Source: Leifsonia shinshuensis
GTDB taxonomy: Bacteria > Actinomycetota > Actinomycetes > Actinomycetales > Microbacteriaceae
Assembly (NCBI RefSeq): GCF_014217625.1
Contig: NZ_CP043641.1
Coordinates: 1,674,001-1,738,000 of the forward strand
DNA: 64,000 bases
Direction: 5' to 3'
Made by a program: the position numbers and the translations under genes. This document shows positions 43,166 through 54,161 of the stretch, one piece after another. A model generated the notes under the pieces. The model made no database searches, was not told the DNA's origin, and saw only the letters and a list, made by a program, of their open reading frames with translations. Positions within the stretch are counted from its first letter, which is position 1. Every line of letters starts with the position of its first letter.

Positions 43166-44470
43166 CTAGCCGATGCGCTCGGCGACGAGGGGGGTCCGCG
43201 TGAACGGGGTGCCGACCGGCGCGATCCGGTACGCGCCCTCCAGCGCCTCCAGGGCCCGCTCGAACCGCGCGGGCTCGTCCGCGGACAGGGTGAACAGCGG
43301 CTGGCCCGCGCGCACCTCGTCGCCCGGCTTGGCGTGCAGGTCGACGCCGGCGGCGTGCTGCACCGGGTCCTGCTTGCGGGCGCGGCCCGCTCCGAGCCGC
43401 CAGGCCGCGATGCCGAAGGGCAGGGCCTGCTGCTCCACGAGCACTCCGTCCGACTCCGCGACGACGGTGTGCGTCTCGCGGGCGACCGGCAGCGCCGCGT
43501 CCGGGTCGCCGCCCTGCGCGCGCACGGTCTCGCGCCACTTGTCCATGGCGCGGCCGTCCTTCAGCGCGGCCTCCACGTCGGCGTCCGGCTGTCCGGCGAG
43601 CGTCAGCATCTCGCGGGCGAGCGCGACGGTCAGCTCGACGATGTCGGCCGGGCCGCCGCCGGCGAGGACCTCGACGGACTCGCGGACCTCGTTGGCGTTG
43701 CCGATGGCGAGGCCGAGCGGCACGTTCATGTCGGTGAGGAGGGCGGAGGTCGCGACGCCGGCGTCCTTGCCGAGCTCCACCATCGTGCGGGCGAGCTCAC
43801 GCGACTTGTCGATGTCCTTGAGGAACGCGCCGGAGCCGAACTTCACGTCGAGCACCAGGGCGCTCGTGCCCTCCGCGATCTTCTTGGACATGATGGAGGA
43901 CGCGATCAGCGGGATGGCCTCCACCGTCCCCGTGATGTCGCGCAGCGCGTACAGCTTGCCGTCCGCGGGCGCGAGCCCGGAGCCTGCGGCGCAGATCACG
44001 CCGCCCGGACCGCGCAGCTGGGCAATCATCTCCTCGTTGCTGAGGTTCGCGCGCCAGCCCGGGATGCTCTCCAGCTTGTCGAGCGTGCCGCCGGTGTGGC
44101 CGAGGCCGCGGCCCGAGAGCTGCGGCACCGCGACGCCGAACGACGCGACCAGGGGCATCAGCGGGAGGGTGATCTTGTCGCCGACGCCGCCGGTGGAGTG
44201 CTTGTCGGCGGTCGGCTTGCCGAGGCCGGAGAAGTCCATCCGCTCGCCCGACGCGATCATGGCGAGGGTGAGGTCCCGGATCTCGCGACGAGTCATCCCG
44301 TTCAAGAAGATCGCCATGGTCATCGCCGACATCTGCTCGTCGCCGACGTAGCCGCGCGTGTACGCGTCCACCAGCCAGTCGATCTCCGCCGTGGTCAGCT
44401 CGCCATGGTCGCGCTTGGTCCTGATCAGGTCGACGGCGTCGAACGCCTCGACCGCTGCTGCGGTGCTCAC
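43166..44470 (-). CDS. deoA: Thymidine (pyrimidine-nucleoside) phosphorylase DeoA
   Basis: 434 residues from GTG 44470. It splits thymidine or deoxyuridine to base and 2-deoxyribose 1-phosphate. VDLIRTKRDHGELTTAEIDW is the N-terminal helix region, ADKHSTGGVGDK is the phosphate-binding signature, and VPQLSGRGLGHTGGTLDKL completes the site. The C-terminal domain with HTVVAESDGVLVEQQA is intact. It is in an operon with cdd upstream and add downstream. Confidence 0.95.
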   Translation of the reverse strand: MSTAAAVEAFDAVDLIRTKRDHGELTTAEIDWLVDAYTRGYVGDEQMSAMTMAIFLNGMTRREIRDLTLAMIASGERMDFSGLGKPTADKHSTGGVGDKITLPLMPLVASFGVAVPQLSGRGLGHTGGTLDKLESIPGWRANLSNEEMIAQLRGPGGVICAAGSGLAPADGKLYALRDITGTVEAIPLIASSIMSKKIAEGTSALVLDVKFGSGAFLKDIDKSRELARTMVELGKDAGVATSALLTDMNVPLGLAIGNANEVRESVEVLAGGGPADIVELTVALAREMLTLAGQPDADVEAALKDGRAMDKWRETVRAQGGDPDAALPVARETHTVVAESDGVLVEQQALPFGIAAWRLGAGRARKQDPVQHAAGVDLHAKPGDEVRAGQPLFTLSADEPARFERALEALEGAYRIAPVGTPFTRTPLVAERIG

Positions 44471-44491
44471 GAAGATGTAACCCTCTTAGTC

Positions 44492-44515
44492 GTCGGTGTC
44501 GGTGTCGGTGTCAGT
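44492..44515 (+). repeat. Hexanucleotide microsatellite (GTCGGT)3 GTCAGT
   Basis: Three perfect GTCGGT units and one variant span the cdd stop codon (44511-44513) and the start of the cdd-deoA gap. It is outside the deoA reading frame. Slippage would mostly change the spacing between cdd and deoA. Confidence 0.7.
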
Positions 44516-44957
44516 CGGTCGTGTGGTGTTCGTCGTACTCCGCCGCCCCGTGCTCCTCCGCGTAGGCGGCGAGCTGGCGCGGCCCGAACGCGTCGGGCAG
44601 CACCTCGTCGATCGTGCGGATGCCGGAGACCGTCTCCAGCAGCATCCCCTCGGCCGAGTGCTCGTACAGCAGCTGCCGGCAGCGGCCGCACGGCATCAGC
44701 GTGGCGCCGTCGCCGTTCACGCAGGTGAACGCGACGAGGCGCCCTCCCCCGGTCATCGCGAGCGACGACACGAGGCCGCACTCCGCGCACAGGGTGACGC
44801 CGTAGCTGGCGTTCTCGACGTTGCAGCCGCTGACGACGCGGCCGTCGTCCACCAGCGCCGCGGCGCCGACCGGGAATTGCGAGTACGGCACGTAGGCGTG
44901 CGTCATCGCCTCGTTCGCGGCCGCGCGCAACGCGGGCCAGTCGATGGGCGCGGTCAT
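44511..44957 (-). CDS. cdd: Cytidine deaminase
   Basis: 148 residues from ATG 44957, which overlaps the permease stop (ATGA). It deaminates cytidine and deoxycytidine. YSQFPVGAAAL, GCNVENASYG, CAEC with the catalytic Glu and a zinc Cys, and PCGRCRQLL with the other two zinc Cys are all present, as in the small tetrameric class. The C-terminus runs a little longer than usual (AEYDEHHTTD). Confidence 0.94.
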   Translation of the reverse strand: MTAPIDWPALRAAANEAMTHAYVPYSQFPVGAAALVDDGRVVSGCNVENASYGVTLCAECGLVSSLAMTGGGRLVAFTCVNGDGATLMPCGRCRQLLYEHSAEGMLLETVSGIRTIDEVLPDAFGPRQLAAYAEEHGAAEYDEHHTTD

Positions 44958-46239
44958 GACTTGATGTACGGCTTGCCGTCCGCGGCCGGGGCGCGGGACA
45001 CACCGACGAGGCCGGCGACCGCGAAGATCGTCACCACGTAGGGCAGCATCAGCATGAACTCGCTCGGGACCGGCGAGCCGATGATGCCGAGCACGTTCTG
45101 CAGGTTCGTCGCGAAGCCGAACAGGAGGGCCGCGAGGGTCGCGCGGATCGGGTCCCAGCGACCGAAGATGACGGCCGCGAGGGCGATGAAGCCCTGTCCT
45201 GCGGTCATCTCCTTGGAGAACGCGCCGACCGAGCCGAGCGTGAAGTACGCGCCACCGAGTCCGGCGACCGCTCCCGCGAGCGAGACGTTCCAGAACCGGG
45301 TGCCGTTGACGTTGATGCCCACGGTGTCCGCGGCCTCCGGGTGCTCGCCGACCGAGCGCAGGCGCAGGCCCCAGCGGGTCTTGAACAGCCCGAACCACAC
45401 CAGGAAGATCGCGATGTACATCAGGTACTCGATGATCGTCTGGTCGAACAGGACCTTGCCGATGATCGGGATGTCGCTGAGGATCGGGATCGGCCAGTCC
45501 GGGAGCCGCGGCGGGTGGTTGAGCACCTGCGGGTCGCCGGCGAGGACCGCCGAGTACAGGAAGCTCGTGAGGCCGGTGACCAGCACGTTGAGGACGACAC
45601 CCACGATCACCTGGTCCACCAGGTACTTGATCGAGAAGGCCGCGAGCACGAAGGACACGAGCACGCCGGCGACCATCGCGGCGAACAGGCCGACCAGCCA
45701 GCTGCCGGTGATCGTCGCGGTCATGGCCGAGACGAACGCGCCGGCCAGGAGCTGACCCTCGATGGCGACGTTCACCACGCCGCCACGCTCCGAGATGACG
45801 CCGCCGAGAGCGCCGAACACGAGCGGGACCGAGAGACTGATCGTCCCGAGAAGGAGGCCGGTGACCGGCACGGGGAGCTGGCCCGAGCCCGCCCACGCGA
45901 GGAACGCGAACATGAAAAGCAGCGCGAAGACGATGACCAGCCAGATCGGCGTCTTGCGCACCTTCCACGACAGCCAGGCGCTGTACGCGGTGATCAGCAG
46001 GAGCAGGATCGTCACGACGGTCGTGGTCGTGAACGTGTCGACGGTCAGGTTCGGCAGCTTGATCGCGTCGGAGGACTCGGAGAACCGGAAGGTGCTCTGG
46101 CCGTGCCGGGCGAAGCCGAAGAACAGCACGATGCTGATGACGACGAAGACCGCGAGGGCGATCGGCGCCTTCCAGGAGCGGACCTCGGCCTTCTCGAGGA
46201 CGATGGGCGAGGAGTCGGGAATGACGGGGGCTGCGGTGC

Positions 46240-46243
<4 letters not shown>
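44954..46243 (-). CDS. Nucleoside ABC importer permease (YufQ/BmpC-like)
   Basis: 429 residues from GTG 46243, overlapping the preceding permease stop. About ten membrane helices carry the branched-chain/ribose permease family segments GGVISERGGVVNVAIEGQLL, GLRLRSVGEHPEAADTVGINV and AVIFGRWDP. Residues 1-150 are an N-terminal extension with extra helices compared with the shortest family members. It pairs with the permease encoded at 46240-47526 to import nucleosides captured by the BMP lipoprotein. Confidence 0.92.
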
Positions 46244-47522
<1,279 letters not shown>

Positions 47523-47526
<4 letters not shown>

Positions 47527-49043
47527 GCTGCTGCTCCTGCCTGCTCCGGCGACTCGCCGGCCATCATGAGGCCGAGGACGTCACGCGACGTGTCCCCCGG
47601 CACGATTCCTACGATCCCCCCGCGGTACATCACGGCGATGCGGTCGGCGAGCGCCGCCACCTCGTCGAGCTCGGTGGACACCACGATCACGGGCACGCCC
47701 GCGTCGCGGGTCGCGACGATGCGCTTGTGGACGAACTCGATCGATCCGACGTCGAGGCCGCGGGTCGGCTGCGCGGCGACGAACAGCCGCAGCTCGCGGC
47801 TCAGCTCGCGGGCGAGCACGACCTTCTGCGCGTTGCCGCCGGAGAGCCGGCCGACCTTCTGGTCGATCGACTGGGTGCGGACGTCGAACTCCGACACCTT
47901 CTCCTCGGCGAACTGCTTGAGGTAGGAGAACTGGATGCTGCCGCCCTTGACGAACGGCGCGCCCGTCGAGCGGTCGAGCATCAGGTTCTCCTGGATGCTG
48001 AACTCGCCGACCAGCCCGTCCTCGTTGCGGTCCTCGGGCACGAAGCCGACGCCGGCGTCGAGCACCTTGCGCGGGCTGTGGCCCTGGATCTCGGCGCCGT
48101 CGAGCAGGATCCTGCCCTCCACGCGCGGCTGCAGGCCGAGGATCGCCTCGGTCAGCTCGGTCTGGCCGTTGCCCTGCACGCCGGCGATCGCGAGGATCTC
48201 GCCGGCGCGGACCTCGAAGCTCACCTTGTTGACGACGAGCTGCCCGATCGGATCGATCACCGAGAGGTCCTCGACCACGAGCGCGGGCGCGCCAGGGTTC
48301 GCGGCCTCCTTCTCGACCGTCAGGGACACCGCGCGGCCGACCATCATGGAGGCCATCTCCGCGTTGGTGGCGGTGGGCTCGGTCTCGCCGACCACCTTGC
48401 CGAGGCGGATGACCGTGATGCGGTCGGCCACCTCTCGCACCTCGCGGAGCTTGTGGGTGATGAAGACGATGGCTGTGCCCTGCTCCTTGAGCTGGCGCAT
48501 GATCGCCATGAGCTCGTCGGTCTCTTGGGGGGTCAGCACCGCGGTCGGCTCGTCGAAGACCAGGACCTTCGCGTTCTGCGACAGCGCCTTGATGATCTCG
48601 ACGCGCTGCTGGACGCCGACCGGGAGGTCCTCAACGAGCGCGTCCGGGTCGACGTGGAAGCCGAAGCGGGCGGAGATCTCGCGCACCTTCGCGCGGGCCG
48701 CGTTCAGGTCGAGGCGGCCGCCGAGCTTGGTCTGCTCGTGGCCGAGCATGACGTTCTCCGCGACGGTGAAGACGGGGATGAGCATGAAGTGCTGGTGGAC
48801 CATGCCGATGCCGGCCTTCATGGCGTCGCCGGGGCCGGAGAAGTGCTGGACGACGTCGTCGAGCAGGATCTCGCCCTCGTCGGCCTGATACAGGCCGTAC
48901 AGCACGTTCATCAGGGTGGATTTGCCTGCGCCGTTCTCGCCGAGCAGACAGTGGATCTCGCCGGGTTCGACGGTCAGATCGATGTGGTCGTTGGCGACCA
49001 GGGCACCGAACCGTTTGGTGATGCCGCGAAGTTCGAGCTTCAT
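47523..49043 (-). CDS. Nucleoside ABC importer ATPase, two fused ABC domains (YufO-like)
   Basis: 506 residues. The first nucleotide-binding domain has Walker A GENGAGKST, VHQHFMLIPVFTVAENVMLG, a signature-like VGVQQRVEI and Walker B VLVFDEPTAVLTP. The second has GVQGNGQTELTEAILGL in place of a canonical Walker A, then LSGGNAQKVVLARELS and QPTRGLDVGS. This degenerate second site is normal for sugar/nucleoside importers of the Mgl/Yuf type. First gene of the importer operon, with its own promoter and a palindrome upstream. Confidence 0.93.
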
Positions 49044-49139
49044 TCGGGTGGGTTCCTTCTCTACTCGCCCGGGGTGAGCACAGAGCCTAGTGAGGGTGAT
49101 GGCACGCGAATAGCGCTGGTGGCCTCGATGCGCATCATC

Positions 49140-49184
49140 ACCCTACCTTTCTGCACATATGTCAGTGTGTGCTCAAACGAGCAC
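49140..49184 (-). promoter_or_regulatory. Promoter and operator-like dyad of the nucleoside ABC operon
   Basis: TAGGGT (49145-49140, minus strand) is a likely -10 box. Just upstream of the expected -35 position, GTGCTCAAACGAGCAC (49169-49184) is a perfect 6-bp inverted repeat with a 4-base centre. The same TGCTC-N4-GAGCA core occurs upstream of the BMP gene. Confidence 0.45.
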
Positions 49185-49223
49185 CTTCGACAAGGTGCCG
49201 GGGCGAGCGTGCGGGTGGACGTG

Positions 49224-49259
49224 CGACGGGGAGGCCAGCGTGCGCTGACCTCCCCGTCG
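49224..49259 (-). terminator. Strong hairpin after the BMP lipoprotein gene
   Basis: Seventeen-base arms (49224-49240 and 49243-49259) pair with a single mismatch, 17 bases after the BMP stop. No T-run follows. It may terminate, or reduce read-through into, the downstream ABC operon, giving more binding protein than transporter. Confidence 0.6.
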
Positions 49260-49276
49260 AGTGTTCGTCGCGCCGA

Positions 49277-50359
49277 TTACTGCTTCGGCGACGACGGCGA
49301 GGTGACCTTGATCGAGCCGTCGATGATGCCGGCCTTGATCTTGTCGAGTTCGCCCTGCAGGCCCTTGTCCACCTTCGAGGCGAAGTCGTGGAACGGAGCG
49401 ATGCCGACGCCGTCGTTCTTCAGCGTGCCGACGTACGGCGTGCTGTCGAACTTGCCCTTGGCGGCCTGGGTGACCACGTCGTTGGTGGCCGGCTTCATGC
49501 CCTTCATGACCGAGGTGAGGAGCAGGTCCTTCACGGTCGGGTCGGACTGGTAGACGTCGGCGTCGACGCCGATCATCGCGATCGGCTTGCCCGAGTCGCG
49601 GATGGCCTGCGCGGCCGACTGGTAGATCGGGCCGCCGACGGGCATGATGACGTCCGCGTTCTGGTCGATGACGCCCTGAGCGGTGTTCTTCGCGGTCTCG
49701 TTGGCGTCGAAGCCACCGGTGAAGGAGCCGTTCTGCTTGTCGACGTCCCAGCCGACGACCTTGACCGACTTGCCCTTCTGCTGGTTGTAGTACTTCACGC
49801 CGTCCGCGTAGCCGTCCATGAAGATGGTGACGGTCGGGATCTGCATGCCTCCGAAGGTGCCGACGATGCCGGTCTTCGTGTAGCTCGCCGCGGCGTAGCC
49901 GGCCAGGAAGGCGGCCTGCGCGGTGTCGAAGATGATCGGCTTGACGTTCTTCGCGGTGATCGAGCTGTCGTCGATGATGGCGAACGAGACGTCGGGGTTC
50001 GCCGCAGCGGCCTTCTTGGTGGCGTCGGCGAGCAGGAAGCCGACGGTCACGACGAGGTTGCAGTTGGCGTCGACCATGCTCTGGATGTTCGGAGCGAAGT
50101 CGTTCTCGCTCTTCGACTCGGCCTTGTTGTACTTGACCCCGAGGGTTCCGGCGGCCTGCTGGAGGCCCTCGTAGCCGAGCTGGTTGAACGAGTGGTCGTC
50201 GAAACCGCCCGAGTCGGAGACCATGCAGGGCAGGAATTTGCTGTTGGCGGCGCCGGTCGTCGAGGTCGACGACGGGGCGGCCGAGCACGCGGCGAGCAGC
50301 GCGACGACGCCGGTCACCGCAAGGCCGACGAGGCCGGCCTTACGAGCTGTGATTGTCAA
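49277..50359 (-). CDS. BMP family nucleoside-binding lipoprotein
   Basis: 360 residues from TTG 50359, chosen because GGAGG lies 6 bases upstream and because it gives a normal lipoprotein signal: a short basic start, a hydrophobic core and the lipobox LAAC with Cys25. The mature protein has the Bmp/Med fold: SDSGGFDDHSFNQLGYEGLQ, VTVGFLLADATKKAAAANPD, ADVIMPVGGPIYQSA and IGVDADVYQ. Members bind purine nucleosides for ABC import. It is the partner of the ATPase and permeases encoded immediately downstream, which have a separate promoter. Confidence 0.92.
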   Translation of the reverse strand: MTITARKAGLVGLAVTGVVALLAACSAAPSSTSTTGAANSKFLPCMVSDSGGFDDHSFNQLGYEGLQQAAGTLGVKYNKAESKSENDFAPNIQSMVDANCNLVVTVGFLLADATKKAAAANPDVSFAIIDDSSITAKNVKPIIFDTAQAAFLAGYAAASYTKTGIVGTFGGMQIPTVTIFMDGYADGVKYYNQQKGKSVKVVGWDVDKQNGSFTGGFDANETAKNTAQGVIDQNADVIMPVGGPIYQSAAQAIRDSGKPIAMIGVDADVYQSDPTVKDLLLTSVMKGMKPATNDVVTQAAKGKFDSTPYVGTLKNDGVGIAPFHDFASKVDKGLQGELDKIKAGIIDGSIKVTSPSSPKQ

Positions 50360-50498
50360 GGTTGTCCTCCAAGATGCAGGCCGCCTCGGGTGCCGGACGG
50401 CCACTGTATGCATTGCACGTTACCGAATGTGACGAACGGCTCTGATCGAAAATTCGGGTTCTTCATGCAAGCGTTACAAACGCGCGCGCGGTTGGCGA

Positions 50499-50514
50499 CT
50501 GCTCATTTGAGCAG
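50499..50514. promoter_or_regulatory. Operator-like dyad upstream of the BMP gene
   Basis: CTGCTCATTTGAGCAG is a perfect 6-bp inverted repeat with a 4-base centre, sharing TGCTC-N4-GAGCA with the dyad at 49169-49184. It lies 140 bases before the BMP start. TACAGT at 50408-50403 is a possible -10 box. Confidence 0.4.
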
Positions 50515-50565
50515 CTGCCTTCCACTGCGCGCGCCCGCGTGCCTCTTAAGGGTGCAGACCGCCCG

Positions 50566-51699
50566 CTACATCCACCCGCGCTTCTTGAACACCACGTACA
50601 GCAGCGTGCTCAGCCCCACCATCGCGAGCACCGCCAGCGGGTAGCCCAGCGGCCATGCCAGCTCCGGCATGTTGTGGAAGTTCATCCCGTAGATGCCCGC
50701 GATCAGCGTCGGCGCGAAGAGGATGGCCGCCCACGAGGAGATCTTCTTGACCTCCTCGCCCTGCCGGTGCGTGGAGTGCGCGAGCCGCGTCATCTCCTCG
50801 TTCTGGCGTTCGGCCACGAGGGTCGAGTTCACCGTCAGGATGTCGCGCAGCAGGTAGCGGAATCCGTCCACCCGCTCGTTCACCTGCGTGAGGTGGTCCG
50901 CAACGTCGCGCAGGCGCCGTTCCAACTCCTCGGTCACGCCGTACTTCGCCGAGCCGCGTTCCAGGGCGACCATGACCGAGGAGAGCGGGTGCGTGGCCCG
51001 CTGGAAGTCGATGACCTCCCGCGACAGCTCGTAGATGCGCCGGGAGACCAGCGCGTCGCCGCCGAACACCTGCGTCTCGATCTCGTCGATGTCGTTCGCG
51101 AGTCCCGCGACGACCGGGCTGTAGGCGTCCACGACCGCGTCGATGATCGCGTAGAGGATGGCCTGCGGGCCGAGCGCGAGGAGGTCGCGCTCGCGCTCCA
51201 TCCTGTGCCGCACCGTCGACAGGTCGGGCGACTCGCTGTGGCGCACCGTGATGACGAAGTTCGGGCCGACGAAGAGGTGCAGCTCGCCGAAGTCGACCTC
51301 CTCCGGCGCGTCCAGGTAGTTCGCCGCCTTCAGCACCACGAACAGCACCGAGTCGTAGCGCTCCAGCTTGGGCCGCTGGTGGGCGACGATCGCGTCCTCG
51401 ACCGCCAGCGGGTGGAGGCTGAACTCCGACGCCAGCGACATCAGCTCCTGCTCCGTCGGCCGGTAGAGGCCGATCCAGGCGACGCCGCCGGGGGTGTCGT
51501 CCAGCGCGCGGTAGGTCTCGGCCAGGGTGCGCGGCGAGGCGACGCGGACGCCGTCGGCGTAGATGGCGCTGTCCACCATGCTGGACCGCGACGAGCGCTG
51601 CGGCTCGGTCAGGACGGGCGCAGGCGAACTGGGAGGATCGACCCGCCGGGCTCGGGACACGAAGGGCATCGGAATGCCGCGTCGGTTCAGGTTCGCCAT
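50566..51699 (-). CDS. corA: CorA family Mg2+/Co2+ transporter
   Basis: 377 residues from ATG 51699, with a strong ribosome-binding site (CAGGAGGTG). A cytosolic N-domain of about 310 residues with long helices is followed by two C-terminal helices. The first ends in YGMNFHNMPE, the GMN selectivity motif. The first 60 residues are an Arg/Pro/Ser-rich extension. It forms pentameric channels for Mg2+. It lies 72 bases downstream of the mannosyltransferase gene and may be read with it. Confidence 0.95.
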   Translation of the reverse strand: MANLNRRGIPMPFVSRARRVDPPSSPAPVLTEPQRSSRSSMVDSAIYADGVRVASPRTLAETYRALDDTPGGVAWIGLYRPTEQELMSLASEFSLHPLAVEDAIVAHQRPKLERYDSVLFVVLKAANYLDAPEEVDFGELHLFVGPNFVITVRHSESPDLSTVRHRMERERDLLALGPQAILYAIIDAVVDAYSPVVAGLANDIDEIETQVFGGDALVSRRIYELSREVIDFQRATHPLSSVMVALERGSAKYGVTEELERRLRDVADHLTQVNERVDGFRYLLRDILTVNSTLVAERQNEEMTRLAHSTHRQGEEVKKISSWAAILFAPTLIAGIYGMNFHNMPELAWPLGYPLAVLAMVGLSTLLYVVFKKRGWM

Positions 51700-51771
51700 G
51701 GTTCACCTCCTGGTGCGTGCGGATACGTGAGGTGGCCCGTGCAGCGCCCGGATCCCGGGCGGCAGCGCCAC

Positions 51772-52941
51772 CTAACTGTACGCGCGCAGGCCGCCGGTGC
51801 GCTGGGCCCCGCCGCGGCGGACGTCCGTGCAGGCGTCGAGGATGACCTTCTCGTAGTGGCCGACGAGTTCGGAGCAGAGCACGTCCCAGCCGCGGCCGAG
51901 CACGCGGCGGCGGCCGGCCTCCCCCATCCGCAGCCGCAGCGGGGCGTCGGTGGCGAGCATCGAGACGGCGGCGCGCAGGCCGCGGTCGTCGGCCGGAGGG
52001 AAGAGAAGCCCGTCCACGCCGTGCTCGACCAGATCGATCGGGCCGCCGGCGCGCGGCGCGACCACCGGGAGGCCGGAGGCGTGCGCCTCCTGGACGGTCT
52101 GACCGAACGTCTCCTCGGAACCGGTGTGCACGAACACGTCGAACGCCGCGTAGGCGGCGGCGAGGTCGGCTCCCCCGAGCCGGCCGAGCCAGGTGGTCGG
52201 GACGCCGTGCAGCTGCCGCTCGACGGCCTCCCGCGCCGGCCCGTCCCCGACGACGGCGACCGAGACCCCGGGCAGCCCGCGCAGCACGCGCAGCCGCTCG
52301 ACCTGCTTCTCGGGGGCGATCCGCCCGACGTAGCCGACGACGACCTCGCCGTCGGGCGAGAGCCGCTCGCGGAGGGCGACGGCCTCCGGAGTGCGGCGGT
52401 TGTTGGGGTGGTAGCGCTCCAGGTCCACGCCGCGACCCCAGCGGGCCAGGCGCCGCACGCCGGCCTCCCGGAGGTCGTACTCGCTGGCCGAGGACGGCAC
52501 CAGCGTGACGTCGGCGCCCTCGTGCACCCAGCGGACGTACTTCCAGGCGATGGCGGCGGTCATCCCGAGCCCGTTGCGGCGCGCGAACCCGGCGACATCG
52601 GTCTGGTAGATGGCGACGGAGGGCACGCCGACCCGGTTGGCGGCGGCGATGGCCTGCGCGCCGAGGAAGAAGGGAGAGGCGGCGTGCAGCACGTCCGGCT
52701 CGAACTTGGCGAGGATCCGCTGCACCTGCGGGCTCGGCAGCCCGACCGGGAACTGCCGGTACGCGATGGACGGCACCTGGTGGATGCGGTAGCCCGCATA
52801 CTCGTCCGGCGCCCCGGCCTCCGGACAGATCACGATGGCCTCGTGCCCCTCCGCGGCCAGATGATCGAGCACCCGGAGGACGCTGGTGGTCACCCCGTTC
52901 ACTGTGGGGAGGAAGCTCTCGCTGACGACGGCGACCCGCAT
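51772..52941 (-). CDS. GT4 mannosyltransferase, MgtA/PimB-like
   Basis: 389 residues from ATG 52941; a GTG two codons upstream is less likely. MRVAVVSESFLPTVNGVTTSV, HAASPFFLGAQAIAAA and the donor-binding VGYVGRIAPEKQVERL and GSEETFGQTVQEAHASGLPV match the alpha-mannosyltransferases that start mannan or lipoglycan chains on glycolipids in Corynebacteriales (MgtA). It faces the GDP-mannose pyrophosphorylase gene across 74 bases, which supports GDP-mannose as donor. Exact acceptor unknown. Confidence 0.88.
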   Translation of the reverse strand: MRVAVVSESFLPTVNGVTTSVLRVLDHLAAEGHEAIVICPEAGAPDEYAGYRIHQVPSIAYRQFPVGLPSPQVQRILAKFEPDVLHAASPFFLGAQAIAAANRVGVPSVAIYQTDVAGFARRNGLGMTAAIAWKYVRWVHEGADVTLVPSSASEYDLREAGVRRLARWGRGVDLERYHPNNRRTPEAVALRERLSPDGEVVVGYVGRIAPEKQVERLRVLRGLPGVSVAVVGDGPAREAVERQLHGVPTTWLGRLGGADLAAAYAAFDVFVHTGSEETFGQTVQEAHASGLPVVAPRAGGPIDLVEHGVDGLLFPPADDRGLRAAVSMLATDAPLRLRMGEAGRRRVLGRGWDVLCSELVGHYEKVILDACTDVRRGGAQRTGGLRAYS

Positions 52942-53003
52942 GACCACAGTGTCGCGGCCGGGAATGTCCCGACCGTGAACGGAAGGTGTCCAGAACCGCT
53001 CGG

Positions 53004-53009
53004 TATCCT
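53004..53009 (+). promoter_or_regulatory. -10 box of the GDP-mannose pyrophosphorylase gene
   Basis: TATCCT is followed after exactly 6 bases by the ATG at 53016, predicting a leaderless mRNA and excluding a longer reading frame from 52986. Confidence 0.6.
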
Positions 53010-53015
53010 TTCGCC

Positions 53016-54137
53016 ATGACTTCTCCTGGCGCGCTCGACCGGTTCTACAGCATCATCCCGGCCGGCGGGATCGGCTCCCGGCTGTGGCCGCTGTCCCGGG
53101 CCGACGCCCCCAAGTTCCTGCACGACCTGACCGGGTCGGGGCAGACGCTGCTGCGGAACACCTGGGACCGGCTGGCCCCCATCTCCGGCGAGCAGCGGAT
53201 CATGGTCGTCACCGGGCGCGCCCACCGGGCCGCCGTCGAAGCGCAGCTTCCGGCGCTCGCCGACGCCAACGTGGTCCTGGAGTCCGAGCCGCGCGACTCC
53301 ACCGCCGCGATCGGGCTGGCCGCGGCCATCCTGCAGCGCCGCGAGCCCGGCGTCATCATCGGCTCGTTCGCCGCCGATCACGTCATCCGCAACACGCGGC
53401 TGTTCGCGTCCACGGTGAAGGAGGCCGTCGCCGCCGCCGACGCCGGCTACATCACGACCATCGGGATCAAGCCCACCGAGCCGGCGGTCGGGTTCGGCTA
53501 CATCCGCTGCGGCGGCGAGCTGCCGGTGACCGGCGCCCCGAGCGCGCTCGCGGTGCAGTCGTTCGTGGAGAAGCCCGACCTGCCGACCGCCGAGGGCTAT
53601 CTCTCCAGCGGCTCCTACCTGTGGAACGCTGGCATGTTCATCGCGCGCGCCGACCTGCTCCTGGAGGAGATCGGCCGCAGCAAGCCGGCCCTCCTCGCCG
53701 GGCTGCTCGAGCTCGCGGAGGCCTGGGACGACCCGGCCACCCGCGGCCCCGCGGTCGACCGGATCTGGCCGAACCTCGAGAAGATCGCGATCGACTACTC
53801 GGTCGCCGAGCCCGCCGCGGCGGCCGGACGGCTCGCGGTCATCCCCGGCTACTTCGACTGGGACGACGTGGGCGACTTCGCCTCGCTGTCCAAGCTGAAC
53901 TCGGGAGGCCGCACCACCGACCTGGCGATCCTCGGCGAGAACGCGCGCGTGCTCGCGGACGCCTCCAGCGGCATCGTGGTCAGCCAGACCAAGCGGGTCA
54001 TCAGCTTGATCGGCGTGAAGGACATCGTCATCGTCGACACGCCGGACGCGCTCCTCGTCACGACCACGGACAACGCGCAGCGGGTGAAGTCGGTGGTGGA
54101 CGCGCTGAAGGTCACCGGCTCGACCGACGTGCTCTGA
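53016..54137 (+). CDS. Mannose-1-phosphate guanylyltransferase (GDP-mannose pyrophosphorylase)
   Basis: 373 residues. It makes GDP-mannose from GTP and mannose 1-phosphate. The signature PAGGIGSRLWPLSRADAPK lies at residues 15-33, followed by FAADHVI, VGFGYIRCGG, FVEKPDLPTAEGYL and YLWNAGMFIARA. It lacks the isomerase domain of bifunctional ManC proteins, so it is monofunctional. The product feeds the divergent MgtA-like enzyme and probably other mannosyltransferases. Confidence 0.94.
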   Translation: MTSPGALDRFYSIIPAGGIGSRLWPLSRADAPKFLHDLTGSGQTLLRNTWDRLAPISGEQRIMVVTGRAHRAAVEAQLPALADANVVLESEPRDSTAAIGLAAAILQRREPGVIIGSFAADHVIRNTRLFASTVKEAVAAADAGYITTIGIKPTEPAVGFGYIRCGGELPVTGAPSALAVQSFVEKPDLPTAEGYLSSGSYLWNAGMFIARADLLLEEIGRSKPALLAGLLELAEAWDDPATRGPAVDRIWPNLEKIAIDYSVAEPAAAAGRLAVIPGYFDWDDVGDFASLSKLNSGGRTTDLAILGENARVLADASSGIVVSQTKRVISLIGVKDIVIVDTPDALLVTTTDNAQRVKSVVDALKVTGSTDVL

Positions 54138-54161
54138 GCCGGCTTCCCCGTCGAGCCGGGG

